64,000 nt of DNA from contig NZ_AP018724.1 in assembly GCF_004001245.1 (NCBI RefSeq), positions 496,001-560,000 on the forward strand, read 5' to 3'. The notes beneath the pieces were generated by a model. It was given only the letters and a program-made list of their open reading frames with translations, ran no database searches and had not been told where the DNA came from. A program made the translations under genes and the position numbers. Position 1 is the stretch's first letter. Each line of letters starts with the position of its first letter. This document shows positions 45,610 through 56,790 of the stretch, piece by piece. This DNA comes from Sulfurivermis fontis. Its GTDB lineage: Bacteria; Pseudomonadota; Gammaproteobacteria; Thiohalomonadales; Thiohalomonadaceae.

Positions 45610-45873
45610 ATGAAAACGATGTTTGTCGGCAATCTGGCCCCGGAAACGCGCGAAGATGACGTGCGCGAGCTGTTTGCGCAGTTCGGCACCGTGCGCGGCG
45701 TGAAGATCGCCATGGACGTGTTCAGCGGCAATTGCCGCGGTCATGCCCTGGTGGACATGGAGGGGCACGAGACCCGTGCCGCCATCGCCGCTCTCAATGG
45801 CACCCAGTACAAGGGCAAGGCGCTCAAGGTGGTCGAGGAGCAGCCGCGCAAGGGTCGCGGCGGCCGCCGTTAA
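45610..45873 (+). CDS. RRM-domain RNA-binding protein
   Basis: An 87-residue protein consisting of a single RRM. RNP2 is MFVGNLA, RNP1 is CRGHALVDM (the usual K/R-G-F/Y-G/A-F/Y pattern altered at the aromatic positions), and the C-terminus is basic (RKGRGGRR). Bacterial RRM proteins of this size are often cold-induced. The ATG at 45610 has a GGAGG site. It follows a cold-shock gene and a MITE. Confidence 0.9.
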   Translation: MKTMFVGNLAPETREDDVRELFAQFGTVRGVKIAMDVFSGNCRGHALVDMEGHETRAAIAALNGTQYKGKALKVVEEQPRKGRGGRR

Positions 45874-45879
45874 AGTACG

Positions 45880-46263
45880 CTAACCGGCGTTTCCCTCCGG
45901 AGGCGCCGTTTCCTCCTCCTTCCCGCCCAATGCCGCCAGCACCCGGTGGCGTGCCTGGGCCAGTGCCGTGCGGGCCTGGCGCAGTTTTTCCTCCGAGCCA
46001 TCCTGCCGCTCCAGCCAGTGCAGGCTGCTGCGGTGGTAATCCTCGAACACACGCCGCGCCGCCGCGAGATCGGGCGGCGGGGGCTCGGCCGCGACCGGCG
46101 CGACCTCGCCTTCCAGCCGTGTCACGAGGGTGGAGCGTGGCACCATGCGCTGTGCCCCGTTGTCCAGGCTGCGCGCCAGCAGCGGGTTGATCTTCTCGTA
46201 GGTCGAGCCCTGCCAGAGAAAGCGCTGGCCGGGGCGAAGCTGGTGAAATTTGGCTTCCATCAT
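45880..46263 (-). CDS. hypothetical protein
   Basis: A 127-residue protein that I do not recognise. It begins MMEAKFHQLRPGQRFLWQGSTYEKINPLLA, of which FxxLxPGxxFxWxGxxYxKxxP looks like a small beta-barrel fold, followed by MVPRSTLVTRL and a helical C-terminus (residues ~75-115). The frame is open further upstream, but that part is antisense to the membrane protein gene. It converges with the RRM gene with a 6-bp gap, and diverges from the next gene with 39 bp between starts. Confidence 0.65.
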   Translation of the reverse strand: MMEAKFHQLRPGQRFLWQGSTYEKINPLLARSLDNGAQRMVPRSTLVTRLEGEVAPVAAEPPPPDLAAARRVFEDYHRSSLHWLERQDGSEEKLRQARTALAQARHRVLAALGGKEEETAPPEGNAG

Positions 46264-46302
46264 GGGTGCCTGGAGTATCCTGTCGCGGTGGAGGATGCCG
46301 TC

Positions 46303-47199
46303 ATGGAGAAAACAGCAGTCAAGCTCATGCTCACCCTGGCCGTCGGCGCCCTGCTGGCGTTGGCGGCCAGCGGCGCGCTCGACCGTGCCGGATTCGAGTA
46401 TACCGAGCGCAGCTTCAAGCGGGCACTGGTGACCTTTGCCGTGGCGCGTGGGCTCAACGCGGTGATTTCGGTGGCGCAGGGTACGGAGATCGCGGTGGAG
46501 CCGGCCGGGGTCGGCGTGAACTTCGCGCCGGGCCAGGTGCTCGATCCGGTCAACGACCTGGTCGAGCAGTTCTCCTGGGTGATGCTGGCCAGCGCCACCG
46601 CCCTCGGCCTGCAGCGCCTGTTGCTGGAACTGTTTGCCACGACGGGCTTCACCGGGCTGCTGGTGATGGCGTGGGCGCTGGCCTTGCTGCTGTTGTGGTT
46701 GCCGCGCCTGGCCCCGCGGGCGCGGGTCTGGCTGCTGCGCCTCGGCCTCCTGCTGCTCGCGCTGCGTTTCGTCGTGCCCCTGCTGGCGCTGACCGGCGAG
46801 CTGTTTTACAGCGGCTTCCTGCACGAGCGCTACGCCGCCTCGACCGAGCGCATCGAGCAGGTGACGGGCACCATCCGCGAGATCAACGAAGGTGCCGAGC
46901 GGGAGGCCGCGGCGGCGGAGGTGGACCCGTCCCTGCTGGATCGGATGCGGCGGGCCTACCAGTCGGCCATGTCCGCATTGGATGTGGGCAGTTATCTGGA
47001 TCGCTACGAGCAGGCGGCGGCGGATGTGAGCGAGCAGGTGGTCAATCTGATCGTGGTGTTTCTGGTGCAGACCGTGCTGCTGCCCTTGCTGTTTCTGTGG
47101 GGGTTGCTGCGCGGCATCGGCTGGCTCTGGCGTCTGCCCCTGCCGGTAGCGGACGGGCGTGCTTTACGCGCCGATGCAGGCGGTGCATCGGGACAATGA
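46303..47199 (+). CDS. membrane protein of unknown function
   Basis: A 298-residue protein with an N-terminal hydrophobic segment (LMLTLAVGALLALAASGAL), at least three further transmembrane helices (about 85-105, 110-130, 140-165) and one near the C-terminus (VVNLIVVFLVQTVLLPLLFL). Residues ~175-245 form a charged, probably coiled-coil stretch between membrane helices. No family is recognised. A GTG start 15 nt upstream is possible. The C-terminus is followed by a 390-bp non-coding stretch. Confidence 0.7.
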   Translation: MEKTAVKLMLTLAVGALLALAASGALDRAGFEYTERSFKRALVTFAVARGLNAVISVAQGTEIAVEPAGVGVNFAPGQVLDPVNDLVEQFSWVMLASATALGLQRLLLELFATTGFTGLLVMAWALALLLLWLPRLAPRARVWLLRLGLLLLALRFVVPLLALTGELFYSGFLHERYAASTERIEQVTGTIREINEGAEREAAAAEVDPSLLDRMRRAYQSAMSALDVGSYLDRYEQAAADVSEQVVNLIVVFLVQTVLLPLLFLWGLLRGIGWLWRLPLPVADGRALRADAGGASGQ

Positions 47200-47381
47200 A
47201 CTGCCAATTTTGGCGCAATGTGGCGGCTCGTCCGCCAAAAATGGCATAAATTGGGGTGCCCCAGTGAGTCGTCTCATGGGCATGTCGTGAGTAATTCTCT
47301 TTGTGTGGCAACGGCTTGGAACGCTGCGTCGGTCCCGGGACGGAGTTGGTACGGTGTGTGCAATAAATAACATCGTAATGA

Positions 47382-47478
47382 CTCCTCCAGGGGATGACAG
47401 GCGTGTGGTGGGACCTCCTGTGGTTTTAAGTTTTGTCATCCCCTCTTTCCAAGCCCAGGGCCACCTGGGCTTTTTTTT
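47382..47478 (+). ncRNA. candidate small RNA or structured leader with anti-SD motifs
   Basis: GGGGATGACA (47390-47399) pairs exactly with TGTCATCCCC (47434-47443); the loop between carries ACCTCCT (47413-47419), the same sequence as the ribosomal anti-Shine-Dalgarno. Just before the hairpin is CTCCTCC (47382-47388). A strong terminator follows at 47451-47478 (9-bp stem aagcccagg / cctgggctt, T8). This layout is that of a small regulatory RNA, but it may be only the 3' end of the membrane-protein mRNA or a recQ leader. Confidence 0.45.
47451..47478 (+). terminator. strong rho-independent terminator
   Basis: aagcccagg (47451-47459), loop gcca, cctgggctt (47464-47472), then a run of T to 47478. 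It ends a rightward transcript 115 bp before recQ. Confidence 0.93.
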
Positions 47479-47592
47479 GCCCGGCGAACAGTCGGCTTGA
47501 GCTCCGACGGCCTGCGGCCTGGGGCGTTGTTCCGGTGGTAAACTTCGCCCCTTCCATGATTTCCCGTCCGTAACCCTGTGAGAGGCATGGCC

Positions 47593-49706
<2,114 letters not shown>

Positions 49707-49728
<22 letters not shown>

Positions 49729-49800
49729 GTGCGCCACGCGCACGGCTGTTTGTACTTCAAACTCGCGCAGCGAGTTCACCTCCTTGTATCTTTATATCTG
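49707..49800. repeat. dispersed palindromic repeat, family B (copy)
   Basis: GATACAAG at 49707-49714 and CTTGTATC at 49793-49800 form the ends. Inside are gggaatgagtgcgcc, acgcgcacg and tttgtacttcaaac. The copy overlaps the last seven codons of recQ and provides its TGA stop (49726-49728). Confidence 0.75.
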
Positions 49801-49802
49801 CC

Positions 49803-50222
49803 TTATCCTTCATGCAGCCCGCCCATGACGCTTTCGTCCACGGCGAAGCAGGCCTCCTGGCGCGGGTTGGCCGGGTCGCGCAGATGTTCGGCCAGGCAGA
49901 GGAACTCATGGCCCTGGCTGTCGCGCAGCGCGACATAGGGGCTGTGTTCCAGGGTTTCGTAGCGCGAGCTGTCGGCGAAGATGAAGTCGTAGTCGCCGTT
50001 GATGCTGACGGCGAAGTCGCCGCCGTGGGCCTCGCCGTAATCCTGCCAGCGGCTCTGCACGTCGGCCCCTTCGATGACCGGCGACATGCGTCCTTCCGGG
50101 GCGTCGTGCCAGGCGACCAGGGTGGGTTCGGTTTCCAGTTGCAGCGCCACGGCGCGGGCGATGGCGTTGGCCATCTGATAGTCCAGCGGCAGGCCGCGGA
50201 GGGTAAGTTCGATGTGTTTCAT
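49803..50222 (-). CDS. AF1514-like (DUF5619) family protein
   Basis: A 139-residue soluble protein of unknown function. MKHIELTLRGLPLDYQMANAIARAV, LVAWHDAPEGRMSPVIEG and GGDFAVSINGDYDFIFADS resemble, from memory, the AF1514-like family of small proteins. The neighbouring divergent gene encodes a paralogue. No cysteine-rich or membrane features. The C-terminal 45 residues are an extra part missing from the paralogue. GGAGG lies before the start. Confidence 0.65.
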   Translation of the reverse strand: MKHIELTLRGLPLDYQMANAIARAVALQLETEPTLVAWHDAPEGRMSPVIEGADVQSRWQDYGEAHGGDFAVSINGDYDFIFADSSRYETLEHSPYVALRDSQGHEFLCLAEHLRDPANPRQEACFAVDESVMGGLHEG

Positions 50223-50326
50223 GATGGCGTCCTCCGTTGCAGAGGTCGGGGTGAGTATTATTGAGCGAAATGCTCAGGATGATCCAAGCATAGTCCGCCA
50301 TGGCGGTCTGTCAAAGCGAGGGGGAT

Positions 50327-50611
50327 ATGGAACGGGTGATGATCGAGGCGGATGGCGCGGCGCTGGATTTCAACCATGCCAAACGTATGGCCGATGCGCT
50401 GGCGGCGGAACGGGTGGAAGAGCCGCTCCTGCTGTCGTGGTATGACCGGGCGCGCGACCTGGAGTCGCCGGCGGGGGTGAACGAGTGTCATCGCCACTGC
50501 GCCACGCCGGGTTATGTGGCCTATGCCGAGAACCGTGGCGGCACCTTGCTGGTGGATGTGGCGCGCGGCGCCTATGTGTTCTGCTATCGTCCCCTGGGTG
50601 AGTTCGCCTGA
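50327..50611 (+). CDS. AF1514-like (DUF5619) family protein, paralogue
   Basis: A 94-residue protein with VMIEADGAALDFNHAKRMADAL, PLLLSWYDRARDLESPAGV and GGTLLVDVARGAYVFCY, which align block by block with the protein at 49803-50222. It contains three closely spaced Cys/His residues (ECHRHCATPG), absent from the paralogue, possibly metal-binding. The ATG at 50327 follows GCGAGGGGG. The two genes share a 104-bp divergent control region. Confidence 0.7.
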   Translation: MERVMIEADGAALDFNHAKRMADALAAERVEEPLLLSWYDRARDLESPAGVNECHRHCATPGYVAYAENRGGTLLVDVARGAYVFCYRPLGEFA

Positions 50612-50618
50612 GGCGTAT

Positions 50619-51308
50619 ATGCAAAGCCTATCCCGTCATTGCCTGTGGTTGTGCTGGCTGCTGGCCGCGCTGGCGTGCGGTCCCTTACCGGCCGAGGAGA
50701 ACGTGGCGCCCGGCATCAACCGACACTATGAAAACCCCGATTTCGCGCAATGGCGCGCTACCTTCGAGCAGCCGGGGCGCGAGGTGTATGCGCGGCGTAT
50801 GGACATCCTCGCCGCCACTGCGGTGCGGCCCGGCATGACCGTGGCCGATATCGGCGCCGGCAGCGGGCTGTTCACCCTGCTGTTCGCGCGCGAGGTGGGG
50901 ACGCAGGGACGGGTGTACGCGGTGGATATCGCACCGGAATTCGTCGCCGGTATCGCGGCGCGCGCCCGGGAGGAGGGATACGGCAACGTGGTCGGCGTGG
51001 TGAGCGAACAGCGCAGCACGCGCCTGGCGTCCGACGCCATCGATCTGGCCTTTGTCTGCGACACCTACCATCACTTCGAGTATCCGCAGGCCATGCTGGC
51101 GTCCATCCATCAGGCGCTGCGTCCCGGCGGCCGCCTGATCATCATCGACTTTCGCCGCGAGGCCGGTTTCAGCTCGCCCTGGGTGATGGGCCACGTGCGC
51201 GCCGGCGAGGCGCAGGTGATCGCGGAGGTCACGGCCGCCGGTTTCACCTTGACCGCGCAGCCGGATCTGCTGCGCAGCAACTATTTCCTGATCTTCACCA
51301 AGCAGTGA
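50619..51308 (+). CDS. exported class I SAM-dependent methyltransferase
   Basis: A 229-residue methyltransferase with an N-terminal signal (LSRHCLWLCWLLAALACGPL, residues ~4-23) ending in either a cleavage site after LPA or a lipid-modified Cys. The mature part has the SAM motif TVADIGAGSGLFTLLFAREV, AVDIAPEFV and YHHFEYPQAMLASI as in UbiE/ArsM-like enzymes. Export is odd because SAM is cytoplasmic; such periplasmic-looking methyltransferases exist in proteobacteria but are poorly understood. It starts 7 bp after the AF1514-like gene. Confidence 0.82.
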   Translation: MQSLSRHCLWLCWLLAALACGPLPAEENVAPGINRHYENPDFAQWRATFEQPGREVYARRMDILAATAVRPGMTVADIGAGSGLFTLLFAREVGTQGRVYAVDIAPEFVAGIAARAREEGYGNVVGVVSEQRSTRLASDAIDLAFVCDTYHHFEYPQAMLASIHQALRPGGRLIIIDFRREAGFSSPWVMGHVRAGEAQVIAEVTAAGFTLTAQPDLLRSNYFLIFTKQ

Positions 51309-51313
51309 TATCC

Positions 51314-53095
<1,782 letters not shown>

Positions 53096-53099
53096 TGCG

Positions 53100-53279
53100 A
53101 TGAGTGGTTGGGGGTGTCCGCACGACAGCAATGGCGAATGCCTCAAGGTGCCGGGGCGCGCCTGCGACCCGGGCATGAAGGGCTGCGTGCTGTTCGGCCG
53201 TTTCGCCTTCAGCAAGGAAGAGAAGAACCGGCCGGAGGAAGCGCGGCAGCGGCGCCGCGAGCGCGAGGGCCGCGGTTGA
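53100..53279 (+). CDS. small four-cysteine protein following the GspE gene
   Basis: A 59-residue ORF starting 2 bp after the ATPase stop: GWGCPHDSNGECLKVPGRAC, then DPGMKGCVLFGRFAF and a charged Arg/Glu-rich tail. Cysteines at 6, 14, 22 and 29 have the even spacing of a metal or iron-sulfur site. Similar small proteins follow orphan GspE genes in other gammaproteobacteria, as far as I recall. Function unknown. Confidence 0.7.
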   Translation: MSGWGCPHDSNGECLKVPGRACDPGMKGCVLFGRFAFSKEEKNRPEEARQRRREREGRG

Positions 53280-53284
53280 GCCGG

Positions 53285-54070
53285 TCATGACGTTGCCGGC
53301 CGTTCTCCCCAGGCATTGAAAAACTGTCGGGCGGTGCGCCCGCTGCGTGTGCCGCCCTTGCTCTGGGCGAACTGCAAGGCGGCATGGTGCAGTTCGCTGC
53401 GATCACCGCGGTAATCGGTGAAGTAGCTGTCCACCATCGCCAGATATTCATCCTGGGTCGCCGGATAGAACGACAGCCACAGGCCGAAGCGATCGGACAG
53501 CGATATCTTTTCCTCGATGGCATCGGCGTAGTGCAGTTCGCCCTCCACCAGCCCCGAGGCCAGGTTGTCCTGCATCGACTCGGGCATCAGATGGCGGCGG
53601 TTGGAGGTGGCGTAGACCAGCACGTTGTCCGGCGGCAGCTCGATGGACCCCTCCAGGACCGACTTCAGTGCCTTGTAGCTGCGCTCGCCGGCCTCGAAGG
53701 ACAGGTCGTCGCAGAACACGATGAACCGCTGCGGCAGCTCACGGATGTCGTCGACGATCTCCGGCAGGTAGAGCAGGTCGTCCTTGTCCACCTCGATGAG
53801 GCGCAGGCCGCGTGGCGCGTAGGCGTTGAGCAGTGCCTTGATAAGCGAGGATTTGCCGGTGCCGCGCGCGCCCCACAGCAGGGCGTTGTTGGCGGGTAGG
53901 CCGGCGAGGAAGCGCTCGGTGTTGTGCACCAGGGCCTGTTTCTGCCGTTCGATGCCCAGTAACTGCTCCAGCCGGATCGGGTCGAGGTGGCGCGCAGCAC
54001 GCAGCGCCTGGCGGTGGTGACGCCAGAGCGCGGCCCAGGTCCGCTGCCAGTCGATGCGCTCATCGTCCAT
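53285..54070 (-). CDS. DUF815-family AAA ATPase
   Basis: A 261-residue ATPase with Walker A GARGTGKSSLIKALLNAY, Walker B-like RFIVFCDDLSFE, and VLVYATSNRRHLMPESMQD with sensor-1 Asn, as in DUF815 (PF05673) proteins. These may help load or activate partner proteins; the role is unknown. It converges with the small Cys gene (5 bp apart) and lies 3 bp after the glutaredoxin gene. Confidence 0.9.
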   Translation of the reverse strand: MDDERIDWQRTWAALWRHHRQALRAARHLDPIRLEQLLGIERQKQALVHNTERFLAGLPANNALLWGARGTGKSSLIKALLNAYAPRGLRLIEVDKDDLLYLPEIVDDIRELPQRFIVFCDDLSFEAGERSYKALKSVLEGSIELPPDNVLVYATSNRRHLMPESMQDNLASGLVEGELHYADAIEEKISLSDRFGLWLSFYPATQDEYLAMVDSYFTDYRGDRSELHHAALQFAQSKGGTRSGRTARQFFNAWGERPATS

Positions 54071-54073
54071 CGT

Positions 54074-54331
54074 CTATTCCGCCATCAGCTCGTCCAGCTC
54101 GCCTTCCATGTGCATCTCGGTCAATTCGTTGAAGCCGCCGATCCAGCGCCCGTCGATGGTGATCTGCGGTACGGTACGCGCGCCATTGGTGATGTGGGAA
54201 AACTCCTGCAGCAGGCTGCGGTCGAGGTCGATACGCGCCTCCTCGTAAGCGATGCCCCACTTGTTGAGCAGGGTCTTGGTCTTGTCACAGATGGGGCAGG
54301 TGCCCGTGCTGTATATCTTGACGCGTGCCAT
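54074..54331 (-). CDS. grxC: glutaredoxin 3 family protein
   Basis: An 85-residue monothiol/dithiol oxidoreductase with active site TGTCPICDKTKTLL (CPIC in place of CPYC), cis-Pro TVPQITIDG and the GGFNELTEM ending. It reduces disulfides with glutathione in the cytoplasm. The ATG at 54331 is used; a GTG two codons upstream is alternative. It is between the DUF1622 gene (2 bp) and the DUF815 gene. Confidence 0.92.
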   Translation of the reverse strand: MARVKIYSTGTCPICDKTKTLLNKWGIAYEEARIDLDRSLLQEFSHITNGARTVPQITIDGRWIGGFNELTEMHMEGELDELMAE

Positions 54332-54333
54332 GG

Positions 54334-54768
54334 TCACTCCAATTTATTGTTGGCGGGGGTGTCGTTGCCGGGCAGGTACAGCTCATGCTGCTCCGCGCGC
54401 ATTTCATGTTGCAGGAAGAAGTTGAGTGCGGTACGGATCACGGCGATGGCGCCCAGCTTGCCGATCTGGTCCCAACTCGGAGCAATCGCCGTGGACAGGA
54501 TATCGGCACCGAGCTGGAACTCCAGCGCCAGGCTCAGATAGCGCGCGAAGGTCAGGCGCACGGCGGTGAAGTCCGCCTCGCGGCTGGAGTGCAATGCCCG
54601 CACGAAACCCTGCACGGCAAAGACGATGCCGAGGGCGATGATCAGGGCGCCGGTGGTTTCCACAATCAGGCGCAGCCATTCCACGCCGTTGATGATGCTC
54701 GCCTCCAGCGCGCCGGGATGGGGACCGGGCAGCCAGGCCTGTGCGGTATGAGGTTCCGTCATCGTCAT
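54334..54768 (-). CDS. DUF1622 family membrane protein
   Basis: A 144-residue protein with two or three transmembrane helices (ETTGALIIALGIVFAVQGFV; LEFQLGADILSTAIAP) typical of DUF1622. The family often occurs beside ion channels or transporters; function unknown. It is divergent from the MscS-type channel gene with an 80-bp gap that probably holds both promoters, and is followed on the same strand by the glutaredoxin gene. Confidence 0.82.
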   Translation of the reverse strand: MTMTEPHTAQAWLPGPHPGALEASIINGVEWLRLIVETTGALIIALGIVFAVQGFVRALHSSREADFTAVRLTFARYLSLALEFQLGADILSTAIAPSWDQIGKLGAIAVIRTALNFFLQHEMRAEQHELYLPGNDTPANNKLE

Positions 54769-54848
54769 CCTGCTCCAGTGGGGGTATGCCTATCCTAGCA
54801 GTCGCCGGCTGGGTTATAACAGTACGAGGTGAAAGGGAGGCTGGAGTC

Positions 54849-56405
54849 ATGACAGAAACGGCGTGGGACTGGGATGTGCTGGTGCAATATGCCGGCCATC
54901 AGGGGCTAGGCTGGTTGCTGCTCGCCGTGGTGTTGCTGTCGCTGATTTTGCTGCGTGCCGCACCGGCGGCACGGCCGACATTGTTCAATACGCTGTTGTT
55001 GTTTGCCGTCAGTCTGGCCGGCCTGCTGTTCAGTGCCTTGCTGTTTGCCTCCGGGCTGGATGCGGCGGCTGCGGCTCTGCGCGAGTTGTTCCTGCTCATC
55101 GAGGGCATGGCGGCGATTCGCCTTGCCGGTCTGGCCTTGTTCCGCTGGCTGTTGCCGCTGCTGCGCCTGGCGCCGCCGCGCATACTGGAGGACATGGCGG
55201 TGATCGCCGCCTATCTGGTGTGGGCCATGGTGCGCCTGCGCTATGCCGGATTGGATTTGTCCGGCATCGTCGCCACCTCGGCGGTGATCACTGCGGTACT
55301 GGCGTTTTCCATGCAGGACACCCTGGGCAACATCCTCGGCGGCATCGCGTTGCAACTGGATGACTCCCTGCAGGTGGGTGATTGGATCAAGGTGGATGAC
55401 GTGACCGGCAAGGTGGTCGACATCCGCTGGCGCTCCACCTCGGTGGAGACGCGCAATTGGGAAACCGTGGTGATCCCCAACAGCCAGCTGATGAAGAGCA
55501 AGTTCGTGGTGCTGGGGCGGCGCCAGGGGCAGCCGGAGCAGTGGCGGCGCTGGGTGTGGTTCAATATTTCCTACGGCATACCGCCGGCACGGGTGATCGA
55601 CGTGGTGGAGCGCGCCCTGCGCAATACCGCCATTCCCAATGTGGCGCGCCAGCCGTTGCCCAATTGCGTGATGATGGATTTTTCCGACAGCGCGGCGCGC
55701 TATGCGGTGCGTTACTGGCTTACCGATCTTGCCGTGGACGACCCGACGGATTCGGCGGTGCGCCAGCATATCTATGCCGCCTTGCAGCGGGCGGGCATTG
55801 AACCGTGCATCCCGGAGCAATACGTGCATGTCGAAAAGGAGAGCGCCAAGCACGAGGAGTTGCGCCATGCCCGTGAGATGCAACAGCGCCTCGCCTTCCT
55901 GCGTCAGGTGGAACTGTTCCGCGCCCTCACCGAGGACGAACTGCGCCTGGTGGCGGAACGGCTCAAATACACCCCCTTCGTGCGCGGTGACGTGATCACC
56001 CAGCAGGGGGCGGTGGCGCACTGGCTCTATATCCTGACCGAAGGCGAAGCGGAGGTGGTGCTGGAGGCGGGCGGTGGACAGCGTCCGCTGGGGGTGATCG
56101 ATGCGACACAGGGACCGGGCTTTTTCGGTGAGATGGGGCTGATGACCGGTGAGCCGCGCACGGCGACGGTGATCGCACGCAGTGATGTCGTGTGCTACCG
56201 TCTGGACAAGGCTTCGTTCGAGAGCATCATCCAGTCGCGCCCTGCCCTGGCCGAAGAAATTTCCCACGTCATGGCCAGCCGCCGCGGTGGTCTGGACAGC
56301 GCGCGCCAGGCGTTGGATACGCAGGCACAGACGATGCATACGGCACAGCGCGAGTCGGAGATGCTGCGCAAAATCCGCCGCTTCTTTCATTTGGATCAGG
56401 CGTGA
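54849..56405 (+). CDS. mechanosensitive (MscS-type) channel with C-terminal cyclic-nucleotide-binding domain
   Basis: A 518-residue inner-membrane protein. Three or four transmembrane helices lie in residues 17-145, then the MscS pore and beta domain (TSAVITAVLAFSMQDTLGNILGGIALQLDD, residues ~142-171, and DWIKVDDVTGKVVDIRWRST), and a C-terminal cNMP-binding domain (about 360-480: RGDVITQQGAVAHWLYILTEGEAEV and FGEMGLMTGEPRTATVIA, the phosphate-binding cassette with Glu and Arg). So a second messenger is expected to gate or modulate the channel. It is preceded by a GGAGG site. Confidence 0.9.
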   Translation: MTETAWDWDVLVQYAGHQGLGWLLLAVVLLSLILLRAAPAARPTLFNTLLLFAVSLAGLLFSALLFASGLDAAAAALRELFLLIEGMAAIRLAGLALFRWLLPLLRLAPPRILEDMAVIAAYLVWAMVRLRYAGLDLSGIVATSAVITAVLAFSMQDTLGNILGGIALQLDDSLQVGDWIKVDDVTGKVVDIRWRSTSVETRNWETVVIPNSQLMKSKFVVLGRRQGQPEQWRRWVWFNISYGIPPARVIDVVERALRNTAIPNVARQPLPNCVMMDFSDSAARYAVRYWLTDLAVDDPTDSAVRQHIYAALQRAGIEPCIPEQYVHVEKESAKHEELRHAREMQQRLAFLRQVELFRALTEDELRLVAERLKYTPFVRGDVITQQGAVAHWLYILTEGEAEVVLEAGGGQRPLGVIDATQGPGFFGEMGLMTGEPRTATVIARSDVVCYRLDKASFESIIQSRPALAEEISHVMASRRGGLDSARQALDTQAQTMHTAQRESEMLRKIRRFFHLDQA

Positions 56406-56453
56406 TGACAGCCCGTATTGCATTCAGATGATACACGCGTTCCGGGGAGCGCC

Positions 56454-56780
56454 ATGAAGATCGGTAATCTGTTCCGTAACCTGCCCGCCAGTCTGCCGGA
56501 GGAGTTGTTCGAGACCCTGGTGCAGGCGCGCGCCACCCGGCTGGAGCGCATCGTCTCCCACGGCCAGGCGTCACCGCCGGATTTCTGGTACGACCAGCCC
56601 GATCACGAGTGGGTGGTTCTGCTGGCCGGTAATGCCGGTTTGCGCTTCGAAGGCGATGGCGACGTCGTGGTGCTGCGGCCGGGCGACTATCTCAACATCC
56701 CCGCCGGGACCCGTCATCGGGTCGAATGGACCAGCACGCAGCAGCCCACGGTGTGGCTGGCACTGCACTATCAGGATTGA
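56454..56780 (+). CDS. cupin-domain protein
   Basis: A 108-residue single cupin barrel. Motif 1-like DHEWVVLLAGNAGLRFEG has His replaced by E/W context; motif 2 is DYLNIPAGTRHRVEWT with the usual PxGxxH. The remaining metal ligands suggest a mononuclear site, possibly incomplete. No partner is evident; it is between the channel gene and the NYN gene on the same strand and starts 48 bp after the former. Confidence 0.85.
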   Translation: MKIGNLFRNLPASLPEELFETLVQARATRLERIVSHGQASPPDFWYDQPDHEWVVLLAGNAGLRFEGDGDVVVLRPGDYLNIPAGTRHRVEWTSTQQPTVWLALHYQD

Positions 56781-56790
56781 GGAGATTGTC

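Larger units (their letters stand above)
47200..47592. other. intergenic region with structured RNA candidate
   Basis: No gene seen in 393 bp. Its second half contains the hairpin-plus-terminator structure described at 47382-47478; the first half (47200-47370) shows nothing recognisable besides possible promoter elements such as TTGGTA at 47346-47351. Confidence 0.5.

Noticed and set aside
45880-46824. N-terminal extension of the hypothetical protein (Gln/His-rich)
   Set aside because: Antisense to the membrane-protein gene; the likely start is at 46263 or 46260.
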